Shown: in pieces, positions 19,403 to 26,844 of the stretch
Position numbering within the stretch: position 1 is the first letter of the stretch
How the letters are laid out: every line of letters begins with the position of its first letter
The notes under the pieces: generated by a model
Told to the model about the DNA's origin: nothing
Seen by the model: only the letters and a program-made list of their open reading frames with translations
Database searches by the model: none
NCBI GenBank assembly: GCA_900541795.1
Contig: UQLC01000008.1
Location: 1 to 64,000, forward strand
Length of the DNA stretch: 64,000 bases
Source of the DNA: an uncultured Collinsella sp.
Lineage (GTDB): Bacteria > Actinomycetota > Coriobacteriia > Coriobacteriales > Coriobacteriaceae
Reading direction: 5' to 3'
Made by a program: the position numbers and the translations under genes

Positions 19403-20233
19403 ATGGCTGTAAAGCACCTTAAGCCGACCTCCGCTGGTAGGCGTTGGCAGACGATCTCCGACTTCTCCGAGATCACCTGCACCAAGCCCGAGAAGTCTCT
19501 TCTCGAGCCCCTGCCCAAGAAGGCCGGTCGTAACAACAACGGCCGCATCACCACCCGCCACCAGGGCGGCGGCGTGAAGCGTCGTTACCGCGTGATCGAC
19601 TTCAAGCGCAACAAGGACGGCGTGCCCGCCAAGGTTGCCACGATCGAGTACGATCCGAACCGTTCCGCTCGCATCGCTCTGCTGCACTACGCTGACGGTG
19701 AGAAGCGCTACATCCTGGCCCCCAAGGGCCTCGAGGTCGGTCAGACCATCATGTCCGGTTCTGACGCCGACATCAAGCCGGGCAACGCTCTGCCCCTCGC
19801 CGACATCCCCGTCGGTACGCTCATCCACGCCGTCGAGTTCCAGCCGGGCAAGGGCGCCGCTATCGCCCGTTCCGCCGGTAACTCCTGCCAGCTGATGGGT
19901 AAGGAGGGCAAGTACGCCATCGTCCGTATGCCTTCCTCCGAGATGCGCCGCATCCTCGTTACCTGCCGCGCCACCGTCGGTGAGGTCGGCAACGCCGATC
20001 ACTCCAACATCGTCATCGGCAAGGCCGGCCGTAAGCGTCACATGAACGTGCGCCCGACCGTCCGCGGTACCGTCATGAACCCTGTCGACCACCCGCACGG
20101 CGGTGGCGAGGGCAAGAACCACACCTCTGGTCGTCCCTCCGTTACCCCCTGGGGTAAGCCGACGAAGGGCCTTCGTACGCGCAAGAAGAAGAAGGTCTCG
20201 AACCAGCACATCATTCGTCGCCGTAAGAAGTAA
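19403..20233 (+). CDS. rplB: 50S ribosomal protein L2
   Basis: L2 is needed for peptidyl-transferase activity and subunit joining. The 276-residue protein shows [19 protein letters not shown] (about residues 37-55), the [12 protein letters not shown] motif containing the critical histidine, and a lysine-rich C-terminus. The start is the ATG at 19403 behind GAAAGGGA, matching the family start [14 protein letters not shown]; an ATG upstream lacks a ribosome site. Confidence 0.96.
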   Translation: MAVKHLKPTSAGRRWQTISDFSEITCTKPEKSLLEPLPKKAGRNNNGRITTRHQGGGVKRRYRVIDFKRNKDGVPAKVATIEYDPNRSARIALLHYADGEKRYILAPKGLEVGQTIMSGSDADIKPGNALPLADIPVGTLIHAVEFQPGKGAAIARSAGNSCQLMGKEGKYAIVRMPSSEMRRILVTCRATVGEVGNADHSNIVIGKAGRKRHMNVRPTVRGTVMNPVDHPHGGGEGKNHTSGRPSVTPWGKPTKGLRTRKKKKVSNQHIIRRRKK

Positions 20234-20265
20234 TTTCGGATACCGAGTTTTAGGAGAAAGCACTT

Positions 20266-20526
20266 ATGAGCAGAAGTCTCAAAAAGGGCCCGTTCGTGGA
20301 GACTCGCCTTCTCTCGCGTATCACCGCGATGAACGAGGCTGGCAAGAAGGACGTCGTGAAGACCTGGTCCCGCGCGTCCACCATCTTCCCCGAGATGGTT
20401 GGTCACACCATCGCCGTCCACGACGGCCGCAAGCATGTGCCCGTGTATGTTACCGAGTCCATGGTTGGTCACAAGCTCGGCGAGTTCGCGCCGACTCGTA
20501 CGTTCCGTGGCCACAAGGCCAAATAG
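20266..20526 (+). CDS. rpsS: 30S ribosomal protein S19
   Basis: The 86-residue head protein starts [12 protein letters not shown] and carries [20 protein letters not shown] and [10 protein letters not shown], all typical of S19. It lies 32 bp after rplB behind AGGAGAAAG. Confidence 0.96.
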   Translation: MSRSLKKGPFVETRLLSRITAMNEAGKKDVVKTWSRASTIFPEMVGHTIAVHDGRKHVPVYVTESMVGHKLGEFAPTRTFRGHKAK

Positions 20527-20540
20527 GGGGTTAACCGTAA

Positions 20541-20912
20541 ATGGCAACTAAGTCTATTGAAACTGAGGCCACCGAGGTTCGCGCCGTCGCTAAGTACGTG
20601 CGTGTTTCCCCCAGCAAGGCCCGCCTGGTGGTCGATCTGATCCGCCGCAAGCCTGTCGCTCAGGCCTTCGACATCCTCCACTTCTGCGACCGCGCCGTCG
20701 CCGTGGATGTCGAGAAGGTTCTCCGTTCCGCCGTTGCGAACGCCGAGAACAACAACGGTCTGCGTGCCGACAACCTGGTTGTCGCCGCTGCCTATGTTGA
20801 CGAGGGTCCGACGCTTAAGCGCATCCGTCCCCGCGCCAAGGGTTCCGCTTCTCGCATTCTGAAGCGTACTTCCCACATCACCGTCGTCGTTGCTCCTCGA
20901 AAGGAGGCGTAA
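20541..20912 (+). CDS. rplV: 50S ribosomal protein L22
   Basis: The 123-residue tunnel protein has the [17 protein letters not shown] core (about residues 19-35), the [12 protein letters not shown] segment and the C-terminal [11 protein letters not shown] beta-hairpin. The hairpin reaches into the exit tunnel in known structures. A short N-terminal extension (about 14 residues) precedes the core. Confidence 0.95.
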   Translation: MATKSIETEATEVRAVAKYVRVSPSKARLVVDLIRRKPVAQAFDILHFCDRAVAVDVEKVLRSAVANAENNNGLRADNLVVAAAYVDEGPTLKRIRPRAKGSASRILKRTSHITVVVAPRKEA

Positions 20913-20918
20913 AGCTGT

Positions 20919-21629
20919 ATGGGTCAGAAAGTCTACCCCACCGGCTTCCGTCTTGGCATCACCGAGAACTGGCGCTCCCGCTGGTTCGCAGAGAAGGATT
21001 ACGCTAAGACCCTCGGTAACGATCTCGAGATCCGCAAGTACCTCGAGAAGCGTCTTTCCCGCGCAGCTGTCTCCCGCGTCGAGATCGAGCGCGCTGGCGA
21101 CAAGGTGAAGGTCATCATCCTCACCGCTCGCCCCGGCGTTGTCATCGGTAAAAAGGGTGCCGAGATCGATACCCTCCGCACCGAGCTCGAGAAGGTCGCT
21201 GGCGTCTCCAAGGGCCAGCTCTCCGTCGACGTTGTCGAGATCAAGCGCCCCGAGCTCGACGCCAACCTCGTTGCTCAGTCTATCGCCGAGCAGCTCGAGG
21301 GCCGCGTTGCCTTCCGTCGCGCTATGCGCAAGGCTGTCCAGTCCGCCCGCAAGGCCGGCGCTAAGGGCATCCGTATCCAGTGCTCCGGTCGTCTCGGCGG
21401 TGCCGAGATGGGCCGTCGTGAGTGGTACCGTGAGGGTCGCGTGCCTCTGCACACCCTCCGTGCCAAGATCGACTACGGCACGGCTGTCGCCAGCACCACC
21501 ATGGGCGCTTGCGGCGTGAAGGTCTGGATCTACCTGGGCGAGAAGCTCCCGGGCCAGCCTGTTCCCAACCCTGCACTCGAGGGCTCTTCCCGTCCTCGTC
21601 GTCGTAACTCCGAGAGGAGGGGTCAGTAG
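20919..21629 (+). CDS. rpsC: 30S ribosomal protein S3
   Basis: S3 lines the mRNA entry channel. The 236-residue product begins [13 protein letters not shown], has the KH-domain loop [11 protein letters not shown] (about 70-80) and the C-terminal domain with [24 protein letters not shown] sequence. Its last base is the first base of the rplP GTG start. Confidence 0.96.
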   Translation: MGQKVYPTGFRLGITENWRSRWFAEKDYAKTLGNDLEIRKYLEKRLSRAAVSRVEIERAGDKVKVIILTARPGVVIGKKGAEIDTLRTELEKVAGVSKGQLSVDVVEIKRPELDANLVAQSIAEQLEGRVAFRRAMRKAVQSARKAGAKGIRIQCSGRLGGAEMGRREWYREGRVPLHTLRAKIDYGTAVASTTMGACGVKVWIYLGEKLPGQPVPNPALEGSSRPRRRNSERRGQ

Positions 21630-22132
21630 TGCTTGCCCCTAAGCGTATTCTTCACCGCAAGGTGCAGCGTGGCTCCATGAAGGGCCAGGCCAAGGGTAAT
21701 ACCGAGCTGCATTTCGGCGAGTTTGGTATCCAGGCTCTCGAGGCCCATTGGATCACCAACCGTCAGATCGAGGCCGCTCGTATTGCCATGACCCGCTACA
21801 TGAAGCGTGGCGGTCGTGTCTACATCACGATCTTCCCCGATAAGCCCATCACCAAGAAGCCTGCCGAGACTCGCATGGGTTCTGGTAAGGGTAACCCCGA
21901 GGAGTGGGTGGCCGTCGTCAAGCCCGGCCGCATCATGTTCGAGGTCAAGGGCGTGCCCGAGGAGGTCGCTCGCGAGGCTCTGCGTCTTGCACAGCACAAG
22001 CTTCCCATCAAGACCAAGATTGTTGCTGCCAAGAACGCTGAGCAGCGCATCGAGAAGGAGATGGCTGAGGAGGCCGCTCTCGAGGCCAAGTGGGCTGCTG
22101 AGGACGCCGCCGCCGCCAAGGAGGAGAACTAA
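21629..22132 (+). CDS. rplP: 50S ribosomal protein L16 with acidic C-terminal extension
   Basis: L16 helps place the A-site tRNA. It starts at GTG and shows [15 protein letters not shown], the [20 protein letters not shown] helix and [17 protein letters not shown]. Bacterial L16 is usually near 137-145 residues; this one is 167 because of an Ala/Glu-rich tail from about residue 140. The tail role is unknown. Its stop overlaps the rpmC start. Confidence 0.95.
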   Translation: MLAPKRILHRKVQRGSMKGQAKGNTELHFGEFGIQALEAHWITNRQIEAARIAMTRYMKRGGRVYITIFPDKPITKKPAETRMGSGKGNPEEWVAVVKPGRIMFEVKGVPEEVAREALRLAQHKLPIKTKIVAAKNAEQRIEKEMAEEAALEAKWAAEDAAAAKEEN

Positions 22133-22347
22133 TGAAGCCCGCAGAGATTCGTGAGCTCTCGGACGCTCAGCTCGTTGAGAAGCTGAAGGAAATGCGCGCC
22201 GAGCTCTTTAACCTTCGTTTCCAGATGGCCACCAGCCAGCTGGACAACACCGCTCGCGTCAACACCGTGAAGAAGGACATCGCTCGCGTCCTCACGGAGC
22301 AACGCGCCCGTGAGATCGCAGCGGAGAAGTCCGCTGTCGCCGAGTAG
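22132..22347 (+). CDS. rpmC: 50S ribosomal protein L29
   Basis: The 71-residue two-helix protein near the tunnel exit starts [18 protein letters not shown] and carries the LFNLRFQMATSQLDNTAR core. The ATG overlaps the rplP stop by one base, the TAATG arrangement of coupled genes. Confidence 0.95.
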   Translation: MKPAEIRELSDAQLVEKLKEMRAELFNLRFQMATSQLDNTARVNTVKKDIARVLTEQRAREIAAEKSAVAE

Positions 22348-22363
22348 GACCTAAGGAGAGAAC

Positions 22364-22624
22364 ATGACTGATTCGCGTAACTCGCGTAAGGTCCGTACGG
22401 GTGTCGTTACCTCCGTCTCCGGTGCCAAGACCATTGTTGTCACCATCACCGAGCGCAAGCGTCACCCCAAGTACGGCAAGATGATGACCAGCTCCAAGAA
22501 GCTGCACGCTCACGACGAGGAGTGCACGGCTGGCGTGGGCGACACCGTCCGCGTTATGGAGACCCGTCCTATGTCCAAGATGAAGCGTTGGCGCCTCATC
22601 GAGGTCGTCGAGCGCGCTAAATAA
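22364..22624 (+). CDS. rpsQ: 30S ribosomal protein S17
   Basis: The 86-residue OB-fold protein has [25 protein letters not shown] and the [19 protein letters not shown] end typical of S17. It starts 16 bp after rpmC behind AAGGAGAG. Confidence 0.95.
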   Translation: MTDSRNSRKVRTGVVTSVSGAKTIVVTITERKRHPKYGKMMTSSKKLHAHDEECTAGVGDTVRVMETRPMSKMKRWRLIEVVERAK

Positions 22625-22651
22625 GCAGTCGCTCTTACGACTTGTACGTTT

Positions 22652-22717
22652 CCGAAGATGTGCGTATGCCTGGCTTGCATACCACAGGCCGTATAAAGGC
22701 AGCGCACCTCTCTTCGG
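22652..22717 (+). promoter_or_regulatory. Structured leader between rpsQ and rplN
   Basis: The 118-bp gap holds a nested fold. CCGAAG (22652) pairs with CTTCGG (22712), GTGCG pairs with CGCAC inside, and GCCT/AGGC closes an inner loop. A TATAAA lies at 22692. It could be a ribosomal-protein binding leader or an internal promoter region; the sequence does not decide. Confidence 0.4.
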
Positions 22718-22742
22718 TTCTAAGTTCGGAGGAACATCTACC

Positions 22743-23111
22743 ATGATTCAGATGCAAACCATGCTGAACGTCGCCGACAACTCCGGCGCTCGCAAGATTC
22801 GCTGCATCAAGGTGCTTGGCGGTTCCAAGCGTCGTTATGCAGGCATCGGCGATGTGTTCATCGGTGCTGTCCAGGAGGCTACCCCTGGCGCCAACGTCAA
22901 GAAGAAGGACGTTGTCCGTTGCGTCGTCGTTCGCACCGTTAAGGAGATCCGCCGCAAGGATGGCTCCTACATTCGCTTTGATGAGAACGCCTGCGTTGTC
23001 ATCAACAACGATGGTTCGCCCGTCGGCACCCGTATCTTCGGGCCTGTCGCTCGCGAGCTTCGTGACAAGAAGTACATGAAGATCGTCTCGCTCGCTCCCG
23101 AGACCCTGTAG
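22743..23111 (+). CDS. rplN: 50S ribosomal protein L14
   Basis: The 122-residue intersubunit bridge protein begins [18 protein letters not shown] and has [19 protein letters not shown] and [13 protein letters not shown], all diagnostic. The ATG follows GGAGGAACA. It is the first gene after the unusual 118-bp leader. Confidence 0.96.
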   Translation: MIQMQTMLNVADNSGARKIRCIKVLGGSKRRYAGIGDVFIGAVQEATPGANVKKKDVVRCVVVRTVKEIRRKDGSYIRFDENACVVINNDGSPVGTRIFGPVARELRDKKYMKIVSLAPETL

Positions 23112-23124
23112 TTAGGGGAGATAT

Positions 23125-23430
23125 ATGTATATCAAGAAGGGCGATAAGGTCCAGGTTCTCTCTGGTAAGGATCGCGGCAAGCAGGGCGTTGTCCTGCGTG
23201 CTCTCCCCGCCGAGAACAAGGTCGTTGTCGAGGGCGTTTCGGTCGTCAAGAAGGCCGTCAAGCCCAACGCTGCCAACCAGCAGGGCGGCATCGTTTCGCA
23301 GGAGGCTCCCATCGACGCCTCCAACGTCAATCTCGTCTGCCCCGAGTGCGGTAAGGTTACCCGCGTCGGTCACGAGAAGGACGGCAAGAACAAGCTGCGC
23401 GTCTGCAAGAAGTGTGGCCACAAGTTCTAA
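23125..23430 (+). CDS. rplX: 50S ribosomal protein L24
   Basis: L24 initiates 50S assembly. The 101-residue product has the KOW motif [18 protein letters not shown] (residues 3-20). The C-terminal half carries two CxxC pairs (CPECGK, CKKCGH), a zinc-ribbon form seen in some L24. It normally precedes rplE directly; here a terminator follows and rplE is 39.4 kb away. Confidence 0.95.
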   Translation: MYIKKGDKVQVLSGKDRGKQGVVLRALPAENKVVVEGVSVVKKAVKPNAANQQGGIVSQEAPIDASNVNLVCPECGKVTRVGHEKDGKNKLRVCKKCGHKF

Positions 23431-23456
23431 GCTGCCCGCAACATCAAGTTGCTAGC

Positions 23457-23493
23457 AAAGGCCCGGATGCCCCAAGGCACCCGGGCCTTTTTC
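23457..23493 (+). terminator. Rho-independent terminator after rplX
   Basis: AAAGGCCCGG pairs with CCGGGCCTTT, with GCC/GGC inside the loop, followed by TTTTT. The strong stem ends the ribosomal block in the middle of what is usually a continuous spc operon. Confidence 0.92.
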
Positions 23494-23502
23494 TATCCCT
23501 AC

Positions 23503-23650
23503 TCATTGGGGACAGACTTAAATGACTTGTCGTTGGGGATGTTCTTAAACGGCTAGTTGATGGGGACAGTCTTTAGATTTGTATATCTGGCCATCTGGGA
23601 TAGGCTTCAACGAAAGCGGCACCTAGGGACAGTCCTTTGATGTCTGGTGC
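23503..23650. repeat. Degenerate GGGGACAG tandem repeat
   Basis: Three units starting near 23505, 23533 and 23560 share (T/A)TGGGGA followed by CTTAAA- or CTTTAGA-like text, with a period of 27-28 bp. A fourth GGGACAG lies at 23629. The remaining 23651-23800 shows no gene. Such remnants often mark old mobile-element debris, but no transposase is present. Confidence 0.45.
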
Positions 23651-23841
23651 CCCCAGAGGGGTGAAGTAATGCAGCTGGCTCTGTCTTTAGGGCTATGGTG
23701 CTCCGCCCCTATATGTTTCACAAGGTTTGTCGCATGCGCATTTACGCGCAGAGTCTTGCGCGATGATGCGCATGGCCGCGCAAATATCTGCTAACTATGG
23801 TTAAATAATGACCGATAAACAAATAAACACGCAAATACAAG

Positions 23842-23859
23842 CAAATGCGCGCGCATTTG
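23842..23859. promoter_or_regulatory. Palindromic operator candidate before the oxidoreductase/DeoR pair
   Basis: CAAATGCGC followed directly by GCGCATTTG is a perfect 18-bp palindrome, 56 bp before the start codon. Related half-sites (TGCGCATTTACGCGCA near 23733, GCGCAAAT near 23776, CGCAAATA near 23830) surround it. The DeoR-family protein encoded two genes down is the natural candidate to bind here. Confidence 0.5.
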
Positions 23860-23914
23860 TGCGAATATAAGGCTGTTGGAAATGAAGGACTTCCGATGAC
23901 TCAGGAGGCACATA

Positions 23915-24994
23915 ATGGCAGATTCCAAACAGGCTCCGCTCGACGCCGAAGCAGCCGCAAAAGCAGCGTTCACTTCGGTCCAGGACAAGCCATTCCCCGA
24001 TGATATCTTTACGGCTCCCGAGCTTCGTTGGGCTGTGATCGGGTGCGGCGTTATCGCCAACCAGATGGCCCAGTCTCTCGCTCTTGCCGGTCGCAAGCTT
24101 GCGGGCGTCGCCAACCGCACGCTGTCCAAGGCTCAGGCTTTTGCTGAGCAATATGGCATCGAGAAGGTCTATGAAACGGTCGAGGACCTCTACGCCGATC
24201 CGAACATTGACGCAGTCTATATCACCACGCCGCACAACACTCACATCACCTACCTGCGATCCGCTCTGGCAGCCGGCAAGCACGTGCTCTGTGAGAAGGC
24301 TATTACCCTCAACTCCGCCGAGCTCGACGAGGCCCGCGCCATTGCCGGTGATCACAACGTCGTCCTTATGGACGCCACCACGGTGCTTCACATGCCCTTA
24401 TATCAAGAGCTGCGTCGCCGCATGGATGACGGTGAGTTCGGCCGCATGAATCTCGCCCAACTCAACTTTGGCAGCTATAAGGAGTACGGCGACCTGACCA
24501 ACCGCTTCTACAACCGCAACCTTGCTGGCGGTGCCATGCTCGATATTGGCGTGTATGCCCTGTCTGTCATGCGCCTCTTTATGGCGAGCCAGCCCGCTGA
24601 GGTTGTCTCGCTGGGCAATACCTGTGAGACCGGCGTTGACGTTGCGGGCGGCATCGTATGCCGTAATTCCGAACAGCAGCTGGGCGTGGTGAGCCTCACG
24701 CTCCACTCCAAGCAGCCCAAGCGCTCGGTCATCAGCTTCGATAAGTGCTACATCGAGGTCAACGATTATCCGCGTGCCGATCACGCGACCATCGTGTGGA
24801 CTGCGGACGGCCACCGCGAGGAGGTCCACGCCGGCACCGAGGCTTACGCCCTGTGCTATGAGATGGCCGACCTGGAGAAGGCCGTTGCAGGCGACGACTC
24901 CAAGCGCGAGCTGCTGGATTATGCTTCTGATGTTATGGAGCTTATGACCAAGCTCCGCGCCGACTGGGGAGTTGTGTACCCCGAGGAGGAGTAA
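23915..24994 (+). CDS. Gfo/Idh/MocA family NAD(P)-dependent oxidoreductase
   Basis: The 359-residue product has an N-terminal extension of about 38 residues and then the Rossmann motif VIGCGVIANQ (about 41-50). This is followed by the TTPHNTHITY segment and the family EKP motif in the form CEKAI (about 128-132). The C-terminal half contains AGGAMLDIGVYAL. It probably oxidises or epimerises a sugar, polyol or sugar acid; the substrate is not evident. It starts behind CAGGAGG and sits 3 bp before a DeoR-type regulator. Confidence 0.85.
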   Translation: MADSKQAPLDAEAAAKAAFTSVQDKPFPDDIFTAPELRWAVIGCGVIANQMAQSLALAGRKLAGVANRTLSKAQAFAEQYGIEKVYETVEDLYADPNIDAVYITTPHNTHITYLRSALAAGKHVLCEKAITLNSAELDEARAIAGDHNVVLMDATTVLHMPLYQELRRRMDDGEFGRMNLAQLNFGSYKEYGDLTNRFYNRNLAGGAMLDIGVYALSVMRLFMASQPAEVVSLGNTCETGVDVAGGIVCRNSEQQLGVVSLTLHSKQPKRSVISFDKCYIEVNDYPRADHATIVWTADGHREEVHAGTEAYALCYEMADLEKAVAGDDSKRELLDYASDVMELMTKLRADWGVVYPEEE

Positions 24995-24997
24995 GCG

Positions 24998-25744
24998 ATG
25001 CTTGCGGAAGATAGGCTCAACGCGATCGTGTCGATGGTGCAGCAGGCCGGCTCGGTTACCGTGCCGGAGCTTGCCGAAGCCCTGGGCGTGACGGCGTCTA
25101 CCATTCGGCGCGACCTGCAGACGCTCGACCGAGCACACCGTATCGCCAAGGTGCACGGAGGTGCGACAAGTCTGGAGCGCGCGCACGTGACGCGCGACCT
25201 GACGATCAGCGAGCGCAGCGACCTCCATAACGACGACAAGGAGCGTATCTGCGCCCGTGCGGCGGCGCTTGTGGAGCCCGAGAGCTTTGTATACATCGAC
25301 TCGGGCTCGACGACGCTGAGGCTCATCGAGCATCTTCCACACCTTGAAGATGTCACCTATGTGACCGATTCCGTGCTCCATGCTCAGCACCTTGCTTTGC
25401 GCGGCATGCGTACCGTGGTGTTGGGCGGCGAGCTCAAACCCGAGACCGAGGCGCTCGTCGGTCCCGATGCCTTGGCAACCCTGGACCGCTATAACTTCAA
25501 CTGCGGTTTTTGGGGTTCCAATGGCATCGCCGCCGAGCAAGGTCTCACCACACCGGATATCGAGGAAGCGCAGGTCAAGCGTATCTCGATGCGTCATACC
25601 GCCAGACGCTTCGTAATCTCGGACGCCAGCAAATTTGGCATGGTGGCGCCCGTCAAGTTCGCGGACTTTCGCGATGCAACGATCATCACTGCGGGCGAAG
25701 TACCCGCCAAGTACCAGTCGATGGACAACGTCATCACGGTCTAG
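24998..25744 (+). CDS. DeoR/GlpR family transcriptional regulator
   Basis: The 248-residue product has an N-terminal DeoR helix-turn-helix (VTVPELAEALGVTASTIRRD, residues 20-39) and the following HGGA motif. A sugar-phosphate sensing C-terminal domain carries YIDSGSTTLRL and the SDASKFG segment. It is 3 bp downstream of the oxidoreductase gene, so it probably controls that gene and itself through the palindrome at 23842-23859 in response to a phosphorylated sugar. Confidence 0.88.
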   Translation: MLAEDRLNAIVSMVQQAGSVTVPELAEALGVTASTIRRDLQTLDRAHRIAKVHGGATSLERAHVTRDLTISERSDLHNDDKERICARAAALVEPESFVYIDSGSTTLRLIEHLPHLEDVTYVTDSVLHAQHLALRGMRTVVLGGELKPETEALVGPDALATLDRYNFNCGFWGSNGIAAEQGLTTPDIEEAQVKRISMRHTARRFVISDASKFGMVAPVKFADFRDATIITAGEVPAKYQSMDNVITV

Positions 25745-25770
25745 CGATGGGACAAGGCCAAAACCACCAC

Positions 25771-26157
25771 AAAGGTGCCTGTCCCCGCTGCGGCGATTAG
25801 TAACGAAAACCGAGTAGTTTTCTCAATAGAAAAGCGGCAACGTCTATCACGGGCGTTGCCGCTTTCGTTGTCTACCGGTTTTGTCTAAGTCTGTAACAAC
25901 TGGACCGTTAAAAGTGGGCTAGATGTTACAGATTGAGATTCTTCCGAACCGCGCCGTCCCTTTGTCTCGATCTGTAACATCTTGGGCCGATTTTGCCGAG
26001 TTGTTGTTACAGATTGAGATTTTCCCTTAAGGGGGATTCGAATGTCTCGATCTGTAACAGATAGGCCGGAAAATGAGCTCTAACTGTTACAGATCGAGAC
26101 GTTTTGGGACCGCGGCTGAGCCATTGCGACAAAGCCACCACAAAGGTGCCTGTCCCT
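25771..26157. repeat. Non-coding interval with three hairpins between direct repeats
   Basis: CCACCACAAAGGTGCCTGTC occurs at 25765-25784 and again at 26136-26155. Between them are a stem-loop at 25830-25866 (AAAGCGGCAACG/CGTTGCCGCTTT) and three larger hairpins with arms TGTCTCGATCTGTAACA or close variants. These start at 25882, 25963 and 26043 and repeat every 80-81 bp. The block resembles a palindromic repeat cluster rather than a gene. Confidence 0.7.
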
Positions 26158-26169
26158 TTTCGGCAGGCT

Positions 26170-26829
26170 TTAGGGCTCCCAGGGGCAGGGGGCTTCGATG
26201 TGGATGTGCTCGCCGGTTACGGGATGCGTAAAGGACACGCTGTGGGCGTGGAGCATCAGGCCGCAGGGGCGCGGCGTTCCGTACAGGTCGTCGCCAACCA
26301 GGGGGTGATGCTCGCTGGCCAGGTGCACACGGATCTGGTGTTTGCGACCGGTGAGCAGCTCAACATCGATATACGAACGCGTGGGCAGGCCACGACGGCT
26401 CTTAAGACACTTGAGTACCTTGACGCGCGTCTGAGACGGCTTGCCGCTGGCGCCAACGCGCATCTTGCGGCTATCGTGGCGGTCGCGGGCGATGGGCTTG
26501 TCGATGAGCTTTTCGTTCCAGTCGATCTTGCCCTCGGCGAGCGCCAGATAGTGCTTTTCGAACGCGTGGTCGATGACCATCTGGTCAAAGGCGGGCTGCG
26601 TCTGCTTGTCGAGCGAGAACAGCACCACGCCGGTGGTGTCACGGTCCAGGCGATTGAGCGGCTGCATGTCGGTCGCGGCAAAGCCGTCGCCCATCGCCAG
26701 CAGCAGGTCGCTGGCGTAGTCGGTGAGCGTGCGTTCACCGGTGCCGTCGCCGTGGACGATCATGCCGGCGGGCTTGTCGATGGCCATGAGCCAGGCATCG
26801 CAGTAGAGGACTTGAGGTTCTTCGTTCAC
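26170..26829 (-). CDS. RluA-family pseudouridine synthase
   Basis: The enzyme isomerises a uridine in rRNA or tRNA. The 219-residue product has the catalytic motif NRLDRDTTG with Asp62, the HYLAL segment and GRKHQIRVHLA near the C-terminus. No S4 domain is attached, which fits the shorter RluA/TruC-like members. It lies 15 bp downstream of the U32 protease gene on the same strand, so the two are probably one transcript. Confidence 0.9.
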   Translation of the reverse strand: MNEEPQVLYCDAWLMAIDKPAGMIVHGDGTGERTLTDYASDLLLAMGDGFAATDMQPLNRLDRDTTGVVLFSLDKQTQPAFDQMVIDHAFEKHYLALAEGKIDWNEKLIDKPIARDRHDSRKMRVGASGKPSQTRVKVLKCLKSRRGLPTRSYIDVELLTGRKHQIRVHLASEHHPLVGDDLYGTPRPCGLMLHAHSVSFTHPVTGEHIHIEAPCPWEP

Positions 26830-26844
26830 GTGTAAGCCTTTCGG

